Assembly: GCF_003627795.1 (NCBI RefSeq)
Contig: NZ_CP032684.1
Span: forward strand, 3,139,001 to 3,203,000
Reading direction: 5' to 3'
Length of the DNA: 64,000 nt
Origin: Rhizobium sp. CCGE531
GTDB lineage: Bacteria > Pseudomonadota > Alphaproteobacteria > Rhizobiales > Rhizobiaceae
Shown here: in pieces, positions 41,224 through 52,157 of the stretch
Numbering within the stretch: the stretch's first letter is position 1
Layout: every line of letters starts with the position of its first letter
Notes under the pieces: generated by a model
The model's database searches: none
What the model was told of the DNA's origin: nothing
Seen by the model: the letters and a program-made list of their open reading frames with translations, nothing else
Position numbers and translations under genes: made by a program

Positions 41224-43194
41224 CTATTCGACAGAATTGAACTTCTTCACCTGGAGGAAATTCACGGCGGAACCGCTGAAACGTTCCGGATCGATCGATG
41301 CCGTCTGCATCTTGAAGCCATCCGTATAGACGGCCGTCGGCTGGGCACGCAGCGTCGGGCTGACGAAACGCGGCGCCTTGACCGGACGATTGACGACCTC
41401 GACACGAGCCTTTGCAATCGCCCATTGCGAAATCATCTTCTCCGTCAGGGTCGGCGCGGTCGTCACGGTAGCCCGGCCAGCATCGGCCTCGGCCGCATCC
41501 TGCCTGCTCGGCCGCGAGCCCTTGGTCGCGATGCCAGCGGCAATCGGACGTTCCTGCGGGGTCACCGTATCGAAGCTGTCGTTGAAACGACGGCTGCTGC
41601 TGGCTTTGACCTCGTTGCGGATCGGCGCCAGCGCCGCCACCTGCATCGGCATCTGCTGCGCCGGTCTCTGCTGCGGCAGAACCGAAGCAATAGCCTGGGC
41701 GGCACCGTTCCCGGCTGCGGCTCCATCATTGACCGGCGCGATCTGATCTTTCGACGCAACATTGTTGAGCGGCGAGGCTACCGTAGCATTCGCATCGGAT
41801 CGATCGGGACGGCTCTGCTCGAGAGCAGCGACCACCGAGGGCGAAAGTGCGGCGACATCGGCCTGATCGTCGAGCGCCTCCTGATCCGCATCAGTGGATG
41901 CCAAAAGGTTCTCGGCAAGTTCGGGGCGTTGTGCCGGCACAGGTACGGCAGCGACCTGGCCCTTCACGTCAGCTTCGGCCGAGGCCAGCTCGGCATCGCC
42001 AGGCGTGCGCCGATCGAGCAGGGACGGCACGGGTACGTTATAGGAGCGAAGATCCGCATATTGCGGCTGATCGTCCGTATTCGGCATCGCGGCGGCAAGC
42101 GCGTCCTGCGCGGCGTTACGCGATGGCGAGACGAGCGCGGACGCAACATCGCTGCCGGCGGGCTGATTGCCGAAAGCCGGGCGAACCTGCGGAACGGGCG
42201 CGTTTACGCTTGCGACCTGAACCTGGGCCGGAGTTACCTGAGCCGGAGTTTGGACCGGAGCGGCGCTATCGTCACCCTCGTCGCTTGCGGCCGGAGCCGG
42301 CTGACCCTTGCGGGTAGCCGAAGCGACGGCCACCGGTGCCGCCGCTACGCCGCTTTCCGCATTGTCCTCTTCCTCATCCGCACCGCCGCCACCAAACAGG
42401 CGGGCGAAGAAGCCTCGGCGCGGCGACGAGGAGCTGGCGACCTGGATATCGTCGGACGATATGCGGCGCTTGTAATCGGCAACCGCCTGCTGGTAGCCCG
42501 GCAGCGGCCGGCCATCAGCCGGAATATGCATGGTCTTGCCGTCCGGGAACAGGCGGACGAGATCCTGGCGATCCATGCGCGGCCAGGCGCGCACGCCGCC
42601 GACATCCATATGGACGAAGGGGGAACCGGAGGTCGGATAATAGCCGACGCCACCCACCTGCAGCTTCATGCCGATTTCGCGCAACTTGGAAAGCTTGACG
42701 TCCGGAAGATAGAAATCCATCGCATTGCCGAGCATGTGCTGGCTTTTCTTGGCAACGCCGGTATGGGAGGAACGCGTGCGCAGCATCTCGTTGGTGCCTG
42801 GAGACCGGAAACCGCAGATCACGTAGATGAATTCGTGCGATCCGCTTTCGCGATAAGCTTCCCAGATGAGGTCGAACAGGCGCGGGTTCATCTTGGTCGG
42901 CTGATTCTTGCGCCAGTCGCGCAGGATGCGGTTCAGCTTCTCCAGGCCGTCCGGATCGAACTTGCCATTGCGCTTATAGGTGATGACGGCCTTTTCGCCG
43001 GTGTGAACGTAATAGATCTTGAGGCTGCGGGTTTCGCCGCCAGCCTGCGAGGGAGTGCCGACGAAAACTGGAGTGGAAACAGCCAAAGCAAGGAGGCCAA
43101 CGGCTGCAACCTTGGCCACCTTGCGAAATAAGTCCGAGCACGCAGAATGCCAGCTCAAGCTTTTAGGCTTGGTATTTCCACTCAGATTCGGCAA
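41224..43194 (-). CDS. DUF882 (peptidase M15-like) protein
   Basis: A 656-residue protein. A signal or anchor segment (about 24-50, VAKVAAVGLLALAVSTPVFV) is followed by the DUF882/M15A zinc-peptidase-like domain (about 55-215). It contains SQHMLGNAMDFYLP, the metal-binding His and Asp, and PFVHMDVGGVRAWPRM with a further His. The other 440 residues are low-complexity, Ala/Pro/Gln/Val-rich. The domain is related to peptidoglycan D-Ala-D-Ala endopeptidases (YcbK/MepK). It is monocistronic. Confidence 0.88.
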   Translation of the reverse strand: MPNLSGNTKPKSLSWHSACSDLFRKVAKVAAVGLLALAVSTPVFVGTPSQAGGETRSLKIYYVHTGEKAVITYKRNGKFDPDGLEKLNRILRDWRKNQPTKMNPRLFDLIWEAYRESGSHEFIYVICGFRSPGTNEMLRTRSSHTGVAKKSQHMLGNAMDFYLPDVKLSKLREIGMKLQVGGVGYYPTSGSPFVHMDVGGVRAWPRMDRQDLVRLFPDGKTMHIPADGRPLPGYQQAVADYKRRISSDDIQVASSSSPRRGFFARLFGGGGADEEEDNAESGVAAAPVAVASATRKGQPAPAASDEGDDSAAPVQTPAQVTPAQVQVASVNAPVPQVRPAFGNQPAGSDVASALVSPSRNAAQDALAAAMPNTDDQPQYADLRSYNVPVPSLLDRRTPGDAELASAEADVKGQVAAVPVPAQRPELAENLLASTDADQEALDDQADVAALSPSVVAALEQSRPDRSDANATVASPLNNVASKDQIAPVNDGAAAGNGAAQAIASVLPQQRPAQQMPMQVAALAPIRNEVKASSSRRFNDSFDTVTPQERPIAAGIATKGSRPSRQDAAEADAGRATVTTAPTLTEKMISQWAIAKARVEVVNRPVKAPRFVSPTLRAQPTAVYTDGFKMQTASIDPERFSGSAVNFLQVKKFNSVE

Positions 43195-43369
43195 TTCGAT
43201 CCCCGTCCGACAGACAATGTCGCATCGTGTTCCAAATGGCTGTCAATTGCGGTGACACGATGGCAAAAATGCCACACATGGTCGCCCTCTTCATACATGG
43301 TGAACGATGCACTAACAAGTGCTTTACGACGGGTAACAAAATATGCTTGCCTAAACGTTAAGTGACCAC

Positions 43370-44950
<1,581 letters not shown>

Positions 44951-45170
44951 TGGTGCCTCACTTCATGCGAAACCTGAAGCGAACACTCGCAGAAAGGCTT
45001 GAACACGAAGTTTTGCCAAATCGTTGCATTTTAATCATTATGACGAATGTAATATCGCTTATGTTTCAAGCGCCAACGCAGGGAAATCAGGCCTTGCCGC
45101 AGGCTTTGCAGCCGAATAGACACGAACGGACCGGACGTTCGGAAAAATAAAAACAGAGGAAATATCGCCC

Positions 45171-47015
45171 ATGAGCCCGACCTCGCTCCATCAATCCCTT
45201 AACTTCTCCGCGAGCCAGGCTGCCGGCCAAGCGCTTGGCGACCTGCCAGCCTGGAAGCTCAGTGATCTCTATCCGTCCGCGACCTCGCAGGCCTTCCTCG
45301 ATGACATGGAAAAGGCTGGCAGGATGGCTGTCGCCTTCGAGGAAAAGTGGAAGGGAAAGCTTACCGATGCCGCCGCCAAATCGGGCGATGCCGGTATCGG
45401 CGCGGCCCTCAAGGAGTACGAGGCGCTTGACGACATCATGGGCCGTCTCGGCTCGTTCGCCGCGCTCAACTACTTTTCCAATACGATCGATCCGAACAAC
45501 GGCAAGCTCTATGGCGACGTCCAGTCGAAGCTGACGGACTACTCCTCCCATCTCTTATTCTTCCCGTTGGAACTGAACCGCATCGATGACGCCGTGATGG
45601 ACGCCTGCATGGCGAAGGACCCCGCCGCCGGCCACTATCGCCCGTGGATCGTCGACCTGCGCAAGGACAAGCCGCACCAGCTCGAAGATAGGCTGGAGCA
45701 GCTGTTCCTGGAAAAATCCATGACGAGTGCCGCCGCCTTCAATCGCCTGTTCGACGAGACGATGGCGGAGCTGCGCTTCGAGATCGACGGCGAGAAACAG
45801 CCGCTGGAAGTCGCCTTGAACATGCTGCAGGAACAGGATCCGGACGCTCGCCGCAAGGCCGCCATGGCGCTTGCCGAAACCTTCAAGGCCAATCTGCGCA
45901 CCTTCACGCTCATCACCAATACGCTCGCCAAGGACAAGGAAATCGCCGATCGCTGGCGCGGCTTCGAGGATATCGCCGACTCGAGGCATTTGGCCAATCG
46001 TGTCGAGCGCGAGGTGGTGGATGCGCTGGCGGCCGCCGTGCGCGAGGCCTATCCGCGCCTCTCGCATCGCTATTACAAGATGAAGGCCAAGTGGCTCGGC
46101 ATGGAACAGATGAATTTCTGGGATCGCAATGCGCCGCTGCCGGAAACGCCCAATGCGTTGATCCCCTGGAACGAGGCGAAGGACACGGTGCTATCAGCCT
46201 ATGGCAGTTTCGCTCCGGAAATGGCCGCAATCGCCAAGCGCTTCTTCGATGAGGAATGGATCGATGCGCCGGTGCGCCCGGGCAAGGCGCCGGGCGCTTT
46301 TGCGCATCCGACTGTCCCGTCGGCCCACCCTTACGTTCTCGTCAACTACATGGGCAAGCCGCGCGATGTCATGACGTTGGCCCACGAGCTTGGCCATGGC
46401 GTGCACCAGGTGCTGGCCGGCGGCCAGGGCGCCTTGATGTGCCAGACGCCGCTGACATTGGCGGAAACTGCCTCCGTCTTCGGCGAAATGCTGACCTTCC
46501 GCGCGCTCCTCGACAAGACCACCGACAAGCGCGAGCGCAAGGCGATGCTGGCGCAAAAGGTCGAGGACATGATCAATACGGTCGTGCGCCAGATCGCCTT
46601 CTATGAATTCGAGCGCAAGGTGCATTCGGCTCGCAAGAATGGCGAGCTGACGTCGGACAATATCGGCGAGCTATGGCTCTCCGTACAGGCGGAAAGCTTA
46701 GGCCCGGCGATCAAGATCTCCGAGGGCTACGAGACCTATTGGGCCTACATCCCCCACTTCATCCATTCGCCCTTCTACGTCTATGCCTATGCCTTCGGCG
46801 ATTGCCTGGTGAATTCGCTCTATGCGGTCTATCGCAACGCCGAAAAAGGTTTCCAGGACAAGTATTTCGAGCTGCTGAAGGCTGGCGGCACCAAGCATCA
46901 CTCCGAACTCCTGAAGCCTTTCGGCCTCGACGCGACCGATCCGTCGTTCTGGAGCAAGGGACTGTCGATGATCGAAGGGCTGATCGACGAACTGGAAGCG
47001 CTAGATAGCAAATAA
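45171..47015 (+). CDS. pepF: M3-family oligoendopeptidase (PepF-like)
   Basis: A 614-residue metallopeptidase. The N-terminal helical domain is followed by the catalytic domain with TLAHELGHGVHQ, the HExxH zinc motif, and the third ligand Glu about 25 residues later in ETASVFGEML. It degrades short peptides in the cytoplasm. Length fits PepF/M3B (about 600). It is divergent from the response regulator; a MITE-like element lies downstream at 47085. Confidence 0.93.
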   Translation: MSPTSLHQSLNFSASQAAGQALGDLPAWKLSDLYPSATSQAFLDDMEKAGRMAVAFEEKWKGKLTDAAAKSGDAGIGAALKEYEALDDIMGRLGSFAALNYFSNTIDPNNGKLYGDVQSKLTDYSSHLLFFPLELNRIDDAVMDACMAKDPAAGHYRPWIVDLRKDKPHQLEDRLEQLFLEKSMTSAAAFNRLFDETMAELRFEIDGEKQPLEVALNMLQEQDPDARRKAAMALAETFKANLRTFTLITNTLAKDKEIADRWRGFEDIADSRHLANRVEREVVDALAAAVREAYPRLSHRYYKMKAKWLGMEQMNFWDRNAPLPETPNALIPWNEAKDTVLSAYGSFAPEMAAIAKRFFDEEWIDAPVRPGKAPGAFAHPTVPSAHPYVLVNYMGKPRDVMTLAHELGHGVHQVLAGGQGALMCQTPLTLAETASVFGEMLTFRALLDKTTDKRERKAMLAQKVEDMINTVVRQIAFYEFERKVHSARKNGELTSDNIGELWLSVQAESLGPAIKISEGYETYWAYIPHFIHSPFYVYAYAFGDCLVNSLYAVYRNAEKGFQDKYFELLKAGGTKHHSELLKPFGLDATDPSFWSKGLSMIEGLIDELEALDSK

Positions 47016-47084
47016 GATCTCTCGCCTGCTCTGAAAAGGGAAGCAGGCCAGGCACCTTCGCCGTTGCCGCATCTTCGCGCATGG

Positions 47085-47225
47085 CCCCTCACCCCGACCC
47101 TCTCCCCGCCAATGCGGGGAGAGGGAGCTAAGGCAACCGCCATTCCATCGTCTGCACAGAATGGTACGGCGGATGCTGAACCAGTCCCCTCTCCCCGCTC
47201 GCGGGGAGAGGGCTAGGGTGACGGG
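47085..47225. repeat. MITE-like intergenic repeat with two nested hairpins
   Basis: About 141 bp with matching inverted ends: CCCCTCACCCC and its near-complement GGGTGACGGG. Two perfect hairpins share the arms CCCTCTCCCCGC/GCGGGGAGAGGG: 47098-47125 (loop CAAT) and 47187-47212 (loop TC). Such elements are common in Rhizobiales. It lies between pepF and pabB and may bring a terminator or spread. Confidence 0.75.
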
Positions 47226-47299
47226 CCAGGTGCTGAATGACGGCATATACGATCATGTCTGACGATCGATTTGACAAAGCACTGGATCGAAATTCGCGC

Positions 47300-48460
47300 A
47301 TGGCCGATGCCATACCCTACGTCCTTTTCAGGGACGACAGCACAGGACAGGTGATGCTCTTCGCCGAGCCGGCCGAGATCATCATAGCCCATACGCGCGC
47401 GCAGTTTTTCGATGCGCTGGACCGCATGGAAAAGGCCAAGCGGCAGGGGAAATGGCTGGCCGGCTACATGGCCTATGAGGCCGGCCATCTCTTCGAGGAA
47501 AAGCTCACGGCGTTTGCTGAGGAAAATAGGGAAACGCCGCTGCTCTGCTTCGGGGTTTTCGATGCGCCCGCCGCCGACGGCCATCCGCTTGGCCAGCCGG
47601 CACAGCGCCTGGAAAACCAGGAATTCCTGACGGAGCCGAAAGCGGCGTGGAATTTTGAAGTATATAAGGAACGCTTCGACAGGCTGCATTGGCATCTGCG
47701 CCAGGGCGATTGCTACCAGGCGAACCTCACCATGCCGATCCATGCCCGTTGGAACGGCGACCCACGCGCCGCTTTCTGGTCGCTGATCGAACGGCAGCCG
47801 GTGAAATACGGCGCGCTCGTCGATCTCGGCGGTCCGATCATCCTGTCGCGCTCGCCGGAGCTTTTCTTCCGCACCGACGAGGACGGCTGGATCGAGACGC
47901 ATCCGATGAAGGGCACGGCCAAGCGCGGCAAGGATGCCGCCGAGGATGACGAGATCATCGCCACCATGCTTGCCGACGAAAAGACGCAGGCCGAAAACCG
48001 CATGATCGTCGACCTGCTTCGCAACGATATCTCGCGCATCACCGAAGTCGGCACGCTCGACGTTCCCAGGCTTTTCGAGATCGAGACCTATCCCACGCTG
48101 CACCAGATGGTGAGCCACGTGCAGGCCAGGCTGCTTCCCGGCATATCAATCCGCGATATCCTCGCCGCACTCTTCCCCTGCGGCTCGATCACCGGCGCGC
48201 CGAAGATGCGGGCAATGGAAATCCTGCATGAACTCGAAGACACCCCCCGCGACGCCTATTGCGGCGCGATCGGCATGATCTCGCCGACAGGCGCCATGCG
48301 CTTTTCCGTGGCGATCCGCACGATCACGCTTTTCGAAGACGGCCGCGCGGTGTTCAATGTCGGCGGAGGCATCGTCTTCGATTCGACGGCGGAAGCGGAA
48401 TATGAGGAATGCCTCCTCAAGGCGCGCTTTGCCGTGGGGGACCGATGGATCGACCGGTAG
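47300..48460 (+). CDS. pabB: Aminodeoxychorismate synthase component I
   Basis: About 386 residues of the chorismate-binding family. Key motifs: THPMKGTAKRG, in which Lys before GT marks PabB rather than anthranilate synthase; ENRMIVDLLRND; CGSITGAPKMRAMEIL; and AIRTITLFEDG. It turns chorismate plus ammonia into 4-amino-4-deoxychorismate for folate. The start is uncertain: in-frame ATGs lie at 47237, 47255 and 47300; 47300 fits the family's N-terminus best. The 3' end overlaps pabC by 16 nt. No glutaminase (PabA) is adjacent. Confidence 0.92.
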   Translation: MADAIPYVLFRDDSTGQVMLFAEPAEIIIAHTRAQFFDALDRMEKAKRQGKWLAGYMAYEAGHLFEEKLTAFAEENRETPLLCFGVFDAPAADGHPLGQPAQRLENQEFLTEPKAAWNFEVYKERFDRLHWHLRQGDCYQANLTMPIHARWNGDPRAAFWSLIERQPVKYGALVDLGGPIILSRSPELFFRTDEDGWIETHPMKGTAKRGKDAAEDDEIIATMLADEKTQAENRMIVDLLRNDISRITEVGTLDVPRLFEIETYPTLHQMVSHVQARLLPGISIRDILAALFPCGSITGAPKMRAMEILHELEDTPRDAYCGAIGMISPTGAMRFSVAIRTITLFEDGRAVFNVGGGIVFDSTAEAEYEECLLKARFAVGDRWIDR

Positions 48461-49086
48461 AGGATTTTTCCCTGATCGAGACCCTGCGCTACGAGCCGGA
48501 AACCGGCTTCGTCCGCCTACGCCTGCATCTCGCCCGGCTGCAGCGCTCCGCCCGCCGCCTCGGCTTTTCAGCGCCGAAGAACGTTCTCGGAAAACTCGAG
48601 CAGGCTGTTACCGGTGCAGCCACGCCCTTGCGGGTTCGGTTGACGCTGGACCGCGAGGGGCAAACGGCAGTGACGACGGCCCCCTTTACGCCGCTGCCGC
48701 CCGACACCCTCTGGCGCGTCCGCATCGCCGCGACCCGGCTCGATTCCGCCGACAAGCTGCTGCGCGTCAAGACCACGCGCCGTGGCGTCTATGAAGCGGC
48801 GCGCGCCGAATATCGGCCCGATGAAGCAGACGAGGTGCTGCTGCTCAATGAGAAGGACGAGGTGTGCGAGGGGACGATCACCTCGGTCTTCATCGAGGAT
48901 GGTCCGGACGCGTTACGCACTCCGCCGATTTCCGCCGGCCTGCTGGCGGGCGTCTTGCGTACCGAACTTATCTGCCAGCGCAAGGCCTGCGTCGGCCGGA
49001 TCCGGCTCGACGACCTCAAAGACCACACCCTTTACATCGGAAACTCCCTGCGCGGCCTGATCCGCGCGCAACTCCTATGGAATTGA
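48445..49086 (+). CDS. pabC: Aminotransferase class IV, probable aminodeoxychorismate lyase
   Basis: A 213-residue fold-type IV PLP protein. The PLP Lys is in RVKTTRRGVYE near 108, and the cofactor phosphate region is EVCEGTITSVFI. PabC releases pyruvate from aminodeoxychorismate to give p-aminobenzoate. The start at 48445 overlaps pabB by 16 nt, so translation is coupled. Slightly short for PabC (about 260), but the neighbour supports the assignment. It precedes a YCII gene by 4 bp. Confidence 0.85.
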   Translation: MDRPVEDFSLIETLRYEPETGFVRLRLHLARLQRSARRLGFSAPKNVLGKLEQAVTGAATPLRVRLTLDREGQTAVTTAPFTPLPPDTLWRVRIAATRLDSADKLLRVKTTRRGVYEAARAEYRPDEADEVLLLNEKDEVCEGTITSVFIEDGPDALRTPPISAGLLAGVLRTELICQRKACVGRIRLDDLKDHTLYIGNSLRGLIRAQLLWN

Positions 49087-49090
49087 TTGA

Positions 49091-49375
49091 ATGTTCATTC
49101 TCTCGCTCACCTATCTTAAGGGCAATGACGAAGCCGACAAATACATGGAGCCGCATATGGCCTGGGTGAAGGAAGGCTATGCCAAGGGATGGTTTTTAGC
49201 CTCGGGCCGCAAGGTGCCGCGCACCGGCGGCGTCGTCTTCGCCCGCGGCGAGCGGACGGAGCTAGAAGCCTATGTCGCAGCCGACCCCTTCACCATCCAT
49301 GGCATCGCCGTCTACGAGGTCCAGGAAATCGCCCTCACCACCGTCACCGATGGCTTGGAAGCCCTAAAGGCCTGA
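49091..49375 (+). CDS. YCII-domain protein
   Basis: A 94-residue YCII/YciI-like protein: FILSLTYLKGNDEADKYMEP, then HMAWVKEGYAKGWFLASGRK and DPFTIHGIAVYEV. The His near residue 22 is the conserved catalytic-type residue of this ferredoxin-like fold. It lies 4 bp after pabC and is likely cotranscribed. Function in folate metabolism is not implied. Confidence 0.9.
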   Translation: MFILSLTYLKGNDEADKYMEPHMAWVKEGYAKGWFLASGRKVPRTGGVVFARGERTELEAYVAADPFTIHGIAVYEVQEIALTTVTDGLEALKA

Positions 49376-49549
49376 TCGACGAAGGCGGCCGCCGGAGCCC
49401 AGTTCCTCCTAGGTCAGTGAAAACAAACCTTGAAGGCAACAAACTCGTCGCATATGGCGTGTATGTTGGCCTTCTTGACTTTGCCCGGCTAACCCTGAAC
49501 AGCTCTTTATTGTGACATCAAATTATGATTAGAGCCGCTCATCTCGCGT

Positions 49550-49588
49550 TTTCGCGCAAACTCTGCCAGCGCTTTCGCGCAAACTCTG
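49550..49588. repeat. 16-bp tandem direct repeat upstream of homospermidine synthase
   Basis: TTTCGCGCAAACTCTG occurs at 49550-49565 and again at 49573-49588, 23 bp apart. The match extends to 19 of 20 bases when GCG(T/C) upstream is included. A shortened form (TTTCGCAAAC) follows near 49595. It ends about 50 bp before the homospermidine synthase start. Confidence 0.6.
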
Positions 49589-49637
49589 ATTGAATTTCGC
49601 AAACCGAACGGCGTCCTGCCTTTCGAAGGAGAAAAGA

Positions 49638-51089
49638 ATGACGGAAAAGAACTATCCGGTATATGCCGAAATTACCGGTCCGATCGTGATGATCGGCTTT
49701 GGCTCCATCGGCCGCGGCACCCTGCCCCTGATCGAGCGCCATTTCAAATTCGACAAAAGCCGGATGGTGGTCATCGACCCGCAGATGGATGCCGAGCACC
49801 TGGCGATCCTCGAAAAGCATGGCGTCCGTCATATCAAGGAATATGTCACCAGGGACAATTACAAGGACCTCCTGAAGCCGCTCCTGACGGAAGGCGGCGG
49901 CCAGGGCTTCTGCGTCAATCTTTCGGTCGACACCGGCTCGCTCGATTTGGTCAAGCTTTGCCGCAAGCTCGACGTGCTCTACATCGACACCGTTGTCGAA
50001 CCCTGGCTCGGCTTCTATTTCGACAAGAGCCTGAAGAACGCCGACCGCACCAACTACGCGCTGCGCGAAACCATGCGCAAGGAAAAGGCGAAGAACCCAG
50101 GCGGTGCGACGGCCGTTTCCACCTGCGGCGCCAATCCGGGCATGGTCTCGTGGTTCGTCAAGCAGGCGCTCGTCAACCTCGCCAAGGATATCGGCCTGAA
50201 GTTCGAAGAGCCGGACCAGCACGATCGCGAAGGCTGGGCCAAGCTGATGAAGAAGGTCGGCGTCAAGGGCGTCCACATTGCCGAGCGCGACACGCAGCGC
50301 ACCAAGCATCCGAAGCCGCTCAACGTCTTCTGGAACACCTGGTCTGTCGAAGGCTTCATCTCCGAAGGCCTGCAGCCGGCCGAACTCGGCTGGGGCACCC
50401 ATGAAGAATGGATGCCGAAGAACGCCAAGAAGCACAAGAAGGGCTGCCAGGCCGCCATCTATCTGGAACAGCCGGGCGCCAACACCCGCGTCCGCACCTG
50501 GTGCCCGACCCCCGGCCCGCAATATGGCTTCCTCGTCACGCACAATGAGTCGATCTCGATCGCCGACTATTTCACCGTGCGCGACAAGGACGGCGAAGTC
50601 ACCTTCCGCCCGACCTGCCATTACGCCTATCATCCCGCCAATGACGCCGTGCTTTCGCTGCACGAAATGTTCGGCAACGGCGGCACCGCGCAGCCGGTCC
50701 ATCACGTTCTCGACGAGGACGAGCTCGAGGACGGCATCGACGAACTCGGCGTGCTGCTCTACGGTCATGCCAAGAATGCCTACTGGTACGGCTCGCGCCT
50801 GTCTCTCGAAGAGACCCGCCGCATCGCTCCCTACCAGAACGCCACCGGCCTGCAGGTGACCTCGGCCGTGCTCGCCGGCATGGTCTGGGCGCTGGAAAAC
50901 CCGAATGCCGGCATCGTCGAAGCCGACGAAGTCGACTACAAGCGCTGCCTCGAAGTGCAGCTGCCCTACCTTGGCCCGGTCGAAGGTCACTACACGGACT
51001 GGACGCCGCTCGACGGCCGTCCGGGCCTCTTCCCGGAAGACATCGACACCAAGGATCCCTGGCAGTTCAGGAACATTCTGGTTCGCTGA
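49638..51089 (+). CDS. hss: Homospermidine synthase
   Basis: A 483-residue enzyme. It has the NAD-binding GPIVMIGFGSIGRGTLPLIE motif, YIDTVVEPWLG and the GGATAVSTCGANPGMVSWFV segment characteristic of bacterial Hss. It converts two putrescines (or putrescine plus spermidine) to homospermidine, the major polyamine of rhizobia. The ATG at 49638 has AAGGAGA upstream. It is monocistronic with a strong terminator. Confidence 0.96.
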   Translation: MTEKNYPVYAEITGPIVMIGFGSIGRGTLPLIERHFKFDKSRMVVIDPQMDAEHLAILEKHGVRHIKEYVTRDNYKDLLKPLLTEGGGQGFCVNLSVDTGSLDLVKLCRKLDVLYIDTVVEPWLGFYFDKSLKNADRTNYALRETMRKEKAKNPGGATAVSTCGANPGMVSWFVKQALVNLAKDIGLKFEEPDQHDREGWAKLMKKVGVKGVHIAERDTQRTKHPKPLNVFWNTWSVEGFISEGLQPAELGWGTHEEWMPKNAKKHKKGCQAAIYLEQPGANTRVRTWCPTPGPQYGFLVTHNESISIADYFTVRDKDGEVTFRPTCHYAYHPANDAVLSLHEMFGNGGTAQPVHHVLDEDELEDGIDELGVLLYGHAKNAYWYGSRLSLEETRRIAPYQNATGLQVTSAVLAGMVWALENPNAGIVEADEVDYKRCLEVQLPYLGPVEGHYTDWTPLDGRPGLFPEDIDTKDPWQFRNILVR

Positions 51090-51120
51090 AAGCGATAGCG
51101 TTCGTCCGATAGAACGCTTC

Positions 51121-51152
51121 AATGCCCGCACAGGTCGTGCGGGCATTTTTGT
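51121..51152 (+). terminator. Intrinsic terminator after hss
   Basis: AATGCCCGCAC (51121-51131) and GTGCGGGCATT (51137-51147) form an 11-bp stem around AGGTC, with a TTTTT run (51146-51150). Confidence 0.88.
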
Positions 51153-51270
51153 TACGCAAGCCAGATAAATCAAGCAGATCGGCCGTGAAGCCTTGCTTTA
51201 GCCCGATGGCCGCGTCATCTTCCTTGCAACCGATGCGCCTCTAGTCCGCCCTTATTCGCGGGAGACATTT

Positions 51271-51657
51271 ATGAAGATAAGAACCTTGCTTGCCCTCGTT
51301 GCCGCCGCGTCGGCCCTGTCCGCCTGCGTCGATTTCGGCGGATCGAGGCCGCCGCCGATGGGAATGAACACCGGCGCCCAGCCGCGGACGAACTCGGTGG
51401 AAGGCAGCTGGGCCGATACGAACGGCCTGAACTCGACCTTCAACGCCGGCCGATTCGAAACGCACACCACGGACGGCACGAACCAGCAGATGGCCTCGGG
51501 AACCTACACGACCGATCCGTCGGGCACGATCCAGATCAATCTTTATTCGAACATCAAGCGCACATCGTCGAAGGTGAATTGCTTCCTGGCCAATCCGAGC
51601 CAGCTCAATTGCACCTCCGAAACCGGCGGGCATTTCTCGCTCAATCGCCAGGGCTGA
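51271..51657 (+). CDS. Omp10-like outer membrane lipoprotein
   Basis: A 128-residue lipoprotein. The signal peptide ends with the lipobox LSAC (Cys19). The mature part resembles Brucella Omp10: SVEGSWADTNGLNSTFNAGR, YTTDPSGTIQINLYS and NCFLANPSQLNCTSE. It probably lies in the outer membrane. A small membrane protein gene follows 28 bp downstream. Confidence 0.85.
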   Translation: MKIRTLLALVAAASALSACVDFGGSRPPPMGMNTGAQPRTNSVEGSWADTNGLNSTFNAGRFETHTTDGTNQQMASGTYTTDPSGTIQINLYSNIKRTSSKVNCFLANPSQLNCTSETGGHFSLNRQG

Positions 51658-51685
51658 TATGAGCCCGCTGGACGGATAAGGCATC

Positions 51686-52009
51686 ATGCGCGGCGTGCTG
51701 GTCCTCTATCTGGCTCTCATTGCAGCCTTCCCCGTCGCCCTCCTGGCGACGGTTCTCCCCGTCAACACCTATCGGGCGCAGGGCATCGAGGCGCTCGATT
51801 GCGATGGGCCGATCAGCGTCCTCACCTTCGCCCTGCCGGCCCTGCTGATCTATGGCGCCGGCGCGATCCTTCTCTACCGGAAGCGGAAACGGCGCTTTCA
51901 TCTCGCGGCTTCCCTTTGCTGCCTGCTGGTCTTCTGCACCGTCGGCTGGAATGCCGCCGCGGCATTGCGGGAATCCTACGGCCCCGCCTCCGTCGAGGCA
52001 TGCGCCTGA
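51686..52009 (+). CDS. Hypothetical three-helix membrane protein
   Basis: A 107-residue protein with three hydrophobic segments (about 4-23, 46-63 and 73-89). The loop between the first two contains a Cys (ALDCDGP), and one Cys is near the end. It is probably an inner-membrane protein. It follows the Omp10-like gene by 28 bp, so the two are likely cotranscribed. No family is recognised. Confidence 0.75.
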   Translation: MRGVLVLYLALIAAFPVALLATVLPVNTYRAQGIEALDCDGPISVLTFALPALLIYGAGAILLYRKRKRRFHLAASLCCLLVFCTVGWNAAAALRESYGPASVEACA

Positions 52010-52157
52010 TCCGGCGGCTCATTTCGCCGCTTGCAAAAATCCTAATGAAGCCAACAGCTTTTGCTTGCACTCGCTTGTCCGTGATGAAAACATCAACGCG
52101 GGAGGGCCGCCGTGGGGCATAGGCGGACCGGATTGCGATGACCAACAGGAGAGACAG

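Noticed and set aside
47085..47225. CRISPR array
   Set aside because: The repeats are palindromic hairpins in an element with inverted ends, with only two copies and no regular spacers.
49539..51173. Long minus-strand frame (544 codons) opposite hss
   Set aside because: Antisense shadow of a well-supported homospermidine synthase gene; no domain recognisable.
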